A program made the position numbers and the translations under genes. The notes beneath the pieces were generated by a model. That model saw only the letters and a program-made list of their open reading frames with translations, ran no database searches and was not told the origin of the DNA. 12,267 nt of DNA from Euperipatoides rowelli (taxonomy: Eukaryota > Onychophora > Udeonychophora > Euonychophora > Peripatopsidae), in NCBI GenBank assembly GCA_003024985.2, contig PXIH01S0004246.1; one strand, 5' to 3'. Positions 7,958 to 12,267 of this stretch are shown here, one piece after another (within the stretch, counting starts at the first letter, position 1; each line of letters begins with the position of its first letter).

Positions 7958-8170
7958 ATGACAAAATTAGAAGATAAAACTTTAATTCATGGTTTGTTAA
8001 TAAAAAGTTCTAATACAAAATCGCAGAAATTACCAAAGAAACAAGATATCCTAAGCCTCCATCATTGCCTAGTTTTTTCTAACAGGAAAACCACTGCAAA
8101 TGTCTCGAAACCAAAACATGCCATAGATTCCTTGATAAATCCAATAAATAAGAGAAAAAGTAATAATTGA
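7958..8170 (+). CDS. Unrecognised 70-codon ORF, possibly chance
   Basis: The ORF starts with a true ATG and ends at TAA (8168-8170). The protein is Lys/Ser/Asn-rich and hydrophilic (it ends NPINKRKSNN), with no signal peptide, membrane segment or motif that I recognise. Its composition mirrors the local AT-richness, so it may be chance. It precedes another unexplained open frame by about 100 bases, and both could be debris of one unknown element. I assign no function. Confidence 0.15.
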   Translation: MTKLEDKTLIHGLLIKSSNTKSQKLPKKQDILSLHHCLVFSNRKTTANVSKPKHAIDSLINPINKRKSNN

Positions 8171-8261
8171 ACTTAAAAGGAATATATTTACAAAATAAAG
8201 CTATTTACAGATTGGAATAAGCCGCCATTGAAGGCGCTACATCCAGGCAAGGAATAGATAG

Positions 8262-8786
8262 GCCTATTATGGTATTGGAAATGTGAAAACAATTACTCAT
8301 CCAGAATTAGAGTTAAATTTATGCTACTGCAGTTTACATCCATTTCCACGTGATTTTCCCACTGCATTCTACGAACTAATGAAAGCACAAAGAAACTCTT
8401 TAGATAAGCAAGAAATTAAAGTGGTATGTCCTGAATCACATTGTACAGTTATATTCAACAGTACTGAGTACTGCGGCCCTTAACACTTAGCTTCTATCAG
8501 AGCATCATAATGTGAATGAAAACAACATTTGAACTCAAAGAGTAGAATGAAGTCTTATTTTACTGAATTTCTGACAGGCAAGGCATCAAACAATTTTTCA
8601 ATTCAGGTTGAAAGTGAGCAACAATACAAGATGGATAGTGAAGTTGAAGAAAAGCATGGATGGGCACTAGCTATGATCTGCCAAACGCCTTGCCGTCTTA
8701 ATGAGAAACAGAAAAGGAAGAAGGTGGCTAACAAAACTTTTTATGGAAGGAGAAAAAAAAAACTAAAAATAAAATCACACAACTAA
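8262..8786 (+). pseudogene. Decayed coding relic of unknown family, three in-frame stops
   Basis: A single frame runs from after the TAG at 8259-8261 to TAA at 8784-8786 and is interrupted only by TAA at 8481, TAA at 8508 and TGA at 8517. Without those three stops it would give about 170 residues, far more open than the other frames here. The text looks protein-like: a Cys-rich start (LCYCSLHPFPRDFPTAFYEL), VVCPESHCTVIF, an SRMKSYFTEFLTGKASNNF segment, HGWALAMICQTPC, and a strongly basic tail with RRKKKLKIK. I do not recognise the family. The Cys/His pattern hints at a zinc-binding region, but spacing alone proves nothing. It is most likely a fragment of a mobile-element or host protein that has lost function. 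Confidence 0.4.
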
Positions 8787-8792
8787 CAATAA

Positions 8793-9069
8793 TCACATGA
8801 CTATTACAAGAAGCAATGGTGTATTCTTATTTTTAGAATTGACATCAGCTCCATGTTTTATCAGTTCAGTAACAATAGTCACATTACCTTTCAGAGAAGC
8901 AAAAATAAGTGGTGTATTATCATCTATGATTTTAAAGTTGACATGAGCTCCATGTTTTATTAGTTCAGTAGCAATAGTGACATTTAGAATTTACATTAGC
9001 TCCATGTTTTATCATTTCAGTAAGAACGATTTGATTTTTATACAAGTTATTAATGATAATAAAAACAGT
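8793..9069 (-). pseudogene. Ankyrin-repeat protein relic (three repeats)
   Basis: Ankyrin repeats are about 33-residue helix-turn-helix protein-binding modules. On the minus strand one frame reads ELIKHGAHVNFK, then NTPLIFASLKGNVTIVTEL and IKHGADVNSKNKNTPLLL, ending at TGA (8793-8795): clear ankyrin signatures (I-K-x-G-A-x-V-N, T-P-L, A-x-x-G-x). The repeats that start GACATCAGCT (8841) and GACATGAGCT (8940) are exactly 99 bases apart, which is 33 codons. A third copy, TACATTAGCT, starts at 8992, only 52 bases on. So 47 bases were lost and the frame breaks between LTEMIKHGANVNSK and the rest. No start codon, signal or flanking domain is visible. It is probably a fragment of a larger gene or a retrocopy. 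Confidence 0.75.
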
Positions 9070-9680
9070 TCAAAGTCAGTCTTTAAATTTTTTATTTCCT
9101 GTCAAGATTTTTTTTTTTAACCATAAGAAAATTGCTTACCATTTAAATAGGTTTACGATCCACAAGCTAAAGTTGCATAACCTACAGTATTAAAATCTAT
9201 TCTACAACTGCATAATTAAATTTTATTAAATTAGGGCTATTAAGTTTTAAAAACAACTCAAAATTTATTCACAAAGTTTAAATTCTACAAATTTATTAAG
9301 GCCTAGGCCTATAACATTTTACTTACGTCAATTCGCACATTTTGTTTTCTATGCTTAGATTGTGATTATGCCTAAAAATTTGATATTAATCAACGCTAAA
9401 TGTAACTTGTGTAGGTTCAAATTTTTCTTTCTATTCGATTTTGTACTGACAAGAAAAACAGTACAGTGATTGGAATTCTGTTAATTATTGATTTTTTCAT
9501 AAGAGCGTGTGTAAACAAGTTATATTTGTGAATTTAATAAATTATGTTTGGAGAGGTTTAATTCCTCCCCTCCCCCAAAAAAAAAATCATGTGGCCTATA
9601 TAAATTTCAAAAAAAAATTCAGGATTCAGTCGACTTTCACAGTTTATCTTAGAATTTTCAATGTTAGATGTTTTTTTAAG
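9070..9680. other. AT-rich gap, no gene seen
   Basis: Contains many homopolymer runs and one TAGGCCTA copy at 9304-9311. The small plus-strand frame near 9507-9689 begins with GTG, runs over A-rich and C-rich tracts and resembles no protein. Confidence 0.45.
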
Positions 9681-10073
9681 ATCCCCTAGAGAGCGCTGCT
9701 TAGAGATCATTGTGATGATTTTATAGCTTCTCCCTAAACTTCTTAAGTTATAATAGATATATTTTCTTTACTTCAATTATAATTTTATAAAATATTGTTT
9801 CACTTTGCTTTATGCTAGTGATTATTTGCTATTTTGTCTCTCGGATTATAAATTTTAGCCAAGATTGCTTGTGATTTTGGATGATTATTACATGCGTGTC
9901 GCCGAAGATATATACATGTGCAGCGAATCCAGCGATGTCTAGTCAAATTTTATACTTACTTCTCATTTCAGTTTATAATCAACATCCTGGTCAACAGTTG
10001 CTCCATCAAAACTTTTTAGTTTGTGGTGTGACTTTATAGTTTTTTTTTAATATTTTGAGTAACTTTCTGAGTT
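9681..10073 (+). other. Possible 5' region of the LINE, border not defined
   Basis: This stretch precedes the 2A-led ORF and has no ORF of its own. A locally G/C-richer block, CCCCTAGAGAGCGCTGCTTA near 9683-9702, could be the start of the LINE's internal promoter. A TTCTCATTTCAG acceptor-like sequence lies near 9960-9971. Neither can be confirmed without other copies of the family. Confidence 0.25.
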
Positions 10074-10101
10074 ATGGATTTGGCGATTGTTGAGAGATAC
10101 T

Positions 10102-10278
10102 ATGTGTTTTGTCCATCGTTTTGCCTCATACAGATATAAACTATTCATTTATGTTTGTAAAACAACTTTAACTATTTTTAATTCAAATGAATCTGTGATA
10201 ATGTTGTGTTTACTCTTACAATCGGGAGATGTGGAGAGGAACCCAGGGCCTCCCACCATTGTTGGAAATGTGGTTTAG
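10102..10278 (+). CDS. LINE ORF1 start with 2A ribosome-skipping peptide (fragment)
   Basis: From ATG at 10102 the frame gives about 50 residues and reaches GDVERNPGP (core D-V-E-x-N-P-G-P at 10228-10251), which satisfies the 2A consensus exactly. At 2A sequences the ribosome fails to join Gly to Pro, here between 10248 and 10249. It releases the upstream peptide and continues downstream. The residues before the core are hydrophobic (VIMLCLLLQS), as in sea-urchin LINE 2A leaders, some of which are reported to act as secretory signals. After the proline the frame drifts out of the PHD finger frame and stops at TAG (10276-10278), so a frameshift has broken the original fusion. Another ATG at 10074 in a different frame may be the ancestral start. 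Confidence 0.8.
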   Translation: MCFVHRFASYRYKLFIYVCKTTLTIFNSNESVIMLCLLLQSGDVERNPGPPTIVGNVV

Positions 10279-10424
10279 ACCAACATGATGTTAATAGGGA
10301 TGCTTTGGCTTGTGATTTTTGCTCATGTTGGTATCATAAATCCTGTACCTTCCTCAAGTTTTTGAATGTAAATTAATTCAAACTGTTTAGGAAACATGAA
10401 GTACCATGGTCTTGTGGGGCTTGT
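10260..10424 (+). pseudogene. PHD-type zinc finger of LINE ORF1
   Basis: The frame starting at 10260 reads C-W-K-C, then C-D-F-C (10311-10322), then W-Y-H-K-S-C (His 10335-10337, Cys 10344-10346). After a stop and a frame change, V-P-W-S-C-G-A-C follows (Cys codons 10413-10415 and 10422-10424). Together these supply the C4HC3 ligands of a PHD finger, including the usual W before the last Cys pair. In related LINEs this finger directly follows the 2A site. Its target is not known to me. Here it is split over two frames and out of frame with the 2A part. Confidence 0.78.
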
Positions 10425-10840
10425 AAATTTTCATTCAAAAATCAACTTACTAAATGATATTTCTTTAAAATTGACCTCTATTGATGCTAAATTTGAGAAG
10501 ATTGAATTTAAACTTTCATCTCAAGAAGATAAACTTACTGATTTGGATAAAAAGTATCAAGATTTGTCTGGAAAGTTCTGCGCTTTAAAATCTAATGTAA
10601 ATCACCATATGGTAAATTTTGCTCTTCCTCAACAGCCATGCTTATCATCTAATATTGTTGGTGAACCATCTGGCTATACGATGCAGAGTAATAATTAGTC
10701 CTCTCAGCAGTCTGGCTTGAGGGATCATATTCATAGTGCAATCAAGGATAATCAGAAAAAGAAAAACCTTTTAATATTTGGATTAAGTGAAACCGCTAAA
10801 ATAGATGAAGTTTTTGCGTGTCTGGTAAGGGCTGTTTGCT
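10396..10840 (+). pseudogene. LINE ORF1 middle: coiled coil and nucleic-acid-binding-like region
   Basis: A frame open from 10396 to TAG (10696-10698) gives a heptad-like charged helix between about 10456 and 10602 (SIDAKFEKIEFKLSSQEDKL, then LDKKYQDLSGKFCALKSNV). This is a likely trimerising or dimerising coiled coil, as in other LINE ORF1 proteins. After the stop the same frame continues with LRDHIHSAIKDNQKKKNLLI and FGLSET (about 10711-10791). This matches the start of the RRM-like region of CR1-type ORF1 proteins (K-K-N-L-[VI]-I-F-G-L-x-E). Coding text fades near 10840. The apparent ORF then runs into the inserted hAT-type element and is artificial beyond 10876. Confidence 0.65.
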
Positions 10841-10868
10841 TAGTACTCATTGTCTACAAGGTCTTATT

Positions 10869-10876
10869 CATGGAGG
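10869..10876. repeat. Left 8-bp target duplication CATGGAGG
   Basis: Identical to 11166-11173 and directly before the CAGGGGTGTA terminus. Confidence 0.9.
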
Positions 10877-11165
10877 CAGGGGTGTACAAATCTTCCAAAA
10901 TTTCAGGAGCCAGGCAAAAATTGTTAGGAGCCAGGTAGGAAGTGGGAAGGGGGGGGGGGGGGGGGGGGTGCACATGCTTGGTAACAATTAGTGATAAGCA
11001 AAGAAAAACTATTGTAACTTATGTATTTAATTTTTAGATAAACTTTATTATACTGATGTTATTGGTGAAGGTCATTAAACATTCAAATTAATCATTTTTT
11101 TCAGGAGCCAGCTCATTTTTTTCAGGAGCCATGGCTCCCAGGCTCCTTGAATTCATACACCCCTG
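10877..11165. mobile_element. 289-bp nonautonomous hAT-type element inside the LINE
   Basis: The left end is CAGGGGTGTACAAATC and the right end, reverse-complemented, is CAGGGGTGTATGAATT, so at least 10 terminal bases match perfectly. Perfect 8-bp duplications (CATGGAGG) flank it. CAGGGG termini with an 8-bp duplication are the hAT signature. Six GGAGCC words lie near the ends: plus orientation at 10906, 10927, 11104 and 11125, and inverted (GGCTCC) at 11133 and 11141. They are probable transposase-binding repeats, and 11125-11138 is the perfect palindrome GGAGCCATGGCTCC. It also holds a G20 tract. It has no coding capacity, so an autonomous hAT relative must have moved it. It inserted after the LINE. 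Confidence 0.88.
10949..10968 (+). repeat. G20 homopolymer tract
   Basis: Twenty consecutive G after GTGGGAA, inside the hAT-type element. It can form a quadruplex and is prone to length change. Its exact length may be a sequencing estimate. Confidence 0.9.
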
Positions 11166-11173
11166 CATGGAGG
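11166..11173. repeat. Right 8-bp target duplication CATGGAGG
   Basis: Identical to 10869-10876 and directly after the element's CCCCTG end. Confidence 0.9.
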
Positions 11174-11195
11174 TATAAAGATGTTATACCTCCAT
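11167..11195. repeat. Perfect 12-bp hairpin beside the insertion site
   Basis: ATGGAGGTATAA (11167-11178) and TTATACCTCCAT (11184-11195) are exact reverse complements with a 5-base loop AGATG. Seven bases of the left arm are part of the target duplication, so the hAT-type element cut at the foot of this hairpin. Confidence 0.88.
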
Positions 11196-11545
11196 TGTCT
11201 TATTAGAATAGGGAAGGCTACTCCCACTAAATCACGTCCATTGTTGCTATAATTTAATGATGATAGACTAAAAAACACCTTTCTGTCTCAAGCAATAAAT
11301 GCAGGATCAAATGGTTTGGACATTTTCAAAAGTTTAAAATTTGCTCCTGACCGCTCGTTGGAAGAGGAAAACAATTTTTTTAAAGAAATAATAAGCCTTG
11401 GAAATCTACTACAGTTTCTCCCAATACTGTACAAACTAATTCTTCACCCTCATCTCAGATAAATCAATCATATAATACTGACACTTTAGAAGTTAATTCA
11501 TCTGTTAGTGATGAAGGTAAAGTTTCTTTGTTAAATAAAGACCCA
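11174..11545 (+). pseudogene. LINE ORF1 C-terminal part
   Basis: The ORF1 text resumes after the insertion: KMLYLHCLIRIGKATPTKSR (about 11177-11236), then FNDDRLKNTFLSQA (about 11258-11299) and FKSLKFAPDRSLEEENNFFK (about 11324-11383). The R-[IL]-G-K-x-x-P-x-[KR]-x-R-P-L-L segment and the later A-P-D-x-[ST] segment are typical of the second half of CR1-type ORF1 RNA-binding regions. The latter normally reads L-[ST]-x-x-[QR] with D at its start. Stops (for example after LLL) and poly-T slippage near 11375 break it. The Ser/Asn-rich stretch after 11400 is probably the linker to the endonuclease frame. Confidence 0.65.
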
Positions 11546-11563
11546 TAGCAATCACCTATTGTG

Positions 11564-12186
11564 AATTTAAAATGTTTTACACTAATGTAAATTCTATGTC
11601 TAGCAAACTGGATGAGCTTGCTAGTATTTCAAATATCTCCAATCCTGATATCTTGTTCCTGGTAGAATCTTGGCTGACACCTAATGTCCCAGGTGATCTG
11701 ATTAAAATTCAGGGTTATAGTGTTATAAGAGACAGGATTGTGAAAAAAGGAGGTGGTTTGTTGGTTTACTACAAAGAATTTTTGGCTGTGGATATTTTAC
11801 CTCTCTTAAATAATCGTACTAAATTGCTTAATTTTATCATTACATCTGATTCACAACTTTAGATATTTTTGTTGTTTAACTTACAGACCTCCATACAGTA
11901 CCCCCAATGAATATGCTGATCTTATTGCAGAGTTGAGATATTATGGTCTTGACTTTTATAAATCACTTAAATGTAATGAATATTTTCTACTTGGAGATTT
12001 TAACCTGCCTTACATAAATTGGAATTTGGGTTCCATAAACTATGGATTAAATGACTTTGCACATATTTTTTGTGACTTAATAGTTAATACATAAAAATCT
12101 TCTTACTCAACATATAAATTTTCATACCAGATTTAGAGAACAATCAAGTTCTCTATCTTATTCTCTCAGAGCTGATGCTGTACAGA
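11564..12186 (+). pseudogene. LINE apurinic endonuclease-like domain, truncated
   Basis: This domain nicks target DNA to prime reverse transcription. The N-terminal motif FYTNVNSMSSKLDEL starts near 11574. D-I-L-F-L-V-E-S-W-L follows, with the presumed catalytic Glu at 11665-11667. Then GYSVIRDRIVKKGGGLLVYY runs to about 11775. The frame stops at TAG (11860-11862). The next frame opens with YRPPYSTPNEYADLIAEL from 11882 and reaches LLGDFNLPYINW (Asp 11996-11998, Asn 12002-12004), the conserved G-D-F-N motif. It stops at TAA (12092-12094). A third frame gives TRFREQSSSL near 12130-12160. The last third of the domain, with its S-D-H motif, is missing because another element starts at 12187. At least two frameshifts make it inactive. 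Confidence 0.82.
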
Positions 12187-12267
12187 CAGGCCCGGATCTA
12201 CAGAGTTTGGGCCCCCCTGCAGGAAAATTAAATGGGTCCCGTAAATTGATAAGCTTTTTTTTTTTTT
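12187..12267. mobile_element. Left end of a further hAT-type element, cut by the window
   Basis: The endonuclease text ends abruptly and is followed by CAGGCCCGGATCTACAG, a CAG-initial, G/C-rich terminus like the two other hAT-type elements in the window. GGGCCCCCCTGCAGG and GGGTCCC words follow, then a T13 run reaching the edge. If this is a hAT-type end, the left target duplication should be TGTACAGA (12179-12186). The right end is outside the window, so this rests on terminus style and the coding break only. Confidence 0.5.

Larger units (their letters stand above)
10074..12186 (+). mobile_element. Decayed CR1/L2-like LINE, 5' part, broken by two insertions
   Basis: In order: a 2A-type peptide, a PHD finger, a coiled coil, an ORF1 nucleic-acid-binding-like region and an apurinic endonuclease-like domain. 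This layout is known for CR1/L2-type non-LTR retrotransposons of marine invertebrates. The left border is uncertain. The right side is cut at 12187 by another element's end, so the rest of the endonuclease and the reverse transcriptase are not in the window. Frames change repeatedly and stops are frequent, so this copy is dead. A 289-bp hAT-type element (10877-11165) sits inside ORF1. Confidence 0.82.

Noticed and set aside
10717-10938. Apparent LINE ORF continuing to 10938
   Set aside because: Residues after 10876 are encoded by the inserted hAT-type element, so the real coding text ends before it.
1-12267. CRISPR arrays, tRNA or rRNA genes, bacterial promoters, operons or defence systems
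   Set aside because: No regularly spaced repeats, no cloverleaf or rRNA motifs found by reading both strands, and the content is clearly eukaryotic transposon debris.

Overview
The window looks like animal nuclear DNA. It is strongly A+T-rich by eye (about two thirds A+T) and has no operon-like packing. It contains no intact gene that I can support. It is filled with broken mobile-element genes of metazoan type: a CR1/L2-like LINE with a 2A peptide and a PHD finger, hAT-like transposase remains and small hAT-type nonautonomous elements. A marine invertebrate is a reasonable guess, because LINEs that start with a 2A peptide are known from sea urchin, amphioxus and molluscs. The sequence alone does not fix the taxon.

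Left part (1-3815). Positions 2-1364 hold the ruin of a transposase-like gene of a multi-copy invertebrate family, with stops, frameshifts and two missing blocks where catalytic residues are expected. A G/C-rich patchwork of probable element debris follows (1654-2127). Next comes a clear 206-bp hAT-type nonautonomous element (2475-2680) with an almost perfect 8-bp target duplication. After that there is AT-rich DNA with a cluster of TACAGTA words (3186-3477) and a strong hairpin (3657-3688).

Middle (3816-6584). Positions 3816-5474 are a complete insertion of 1,659 bp, bounded by GGATGGAAA inverted ends and a perfect 10-bp target duplication. On its minus strand it carries the broken C-terminal part of a hAT-like transposase with a charged coiled-coil tail. 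A second, unrelated hAT transposase ruin (zinc-finger MYM/TTF type) lies on the plus strand at 5993-6584.

Right-middle (6585-10073). This is mostly noncoding: a CCAAT-bearing hairpin, a diverged telomere-like duplication, a (TTA)7 microsatellite, two ORFs of unknown origin (one with three in-frame stops) and, on the minus strand, a relic of three ankyrin repeats.

Right end (about 10074-12267). A decayed CR1/L2-like LINE runs to the edge: 2A peptide, PHD finger, coiled coil, RNA-binding-like ORF1 region, then the first two thirds of an apurinic endonuclease-like domain. A 289-bp hAT-type element with an 8-bp target duplication has landed inside it, exactly at the foot of a perfect 12-bp hairpin. 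The endonuclease is cut off at 12187 by what looks like the end of a third hAT-type element that leaves the window.

The parts do not work together as a pathway. The layout records successive insertions into non-selected DNA. The most interesting items are the 2A-led LINE, the hAT-like element with an unusual 10-bp duplication, and the hairpin-associated insertion.
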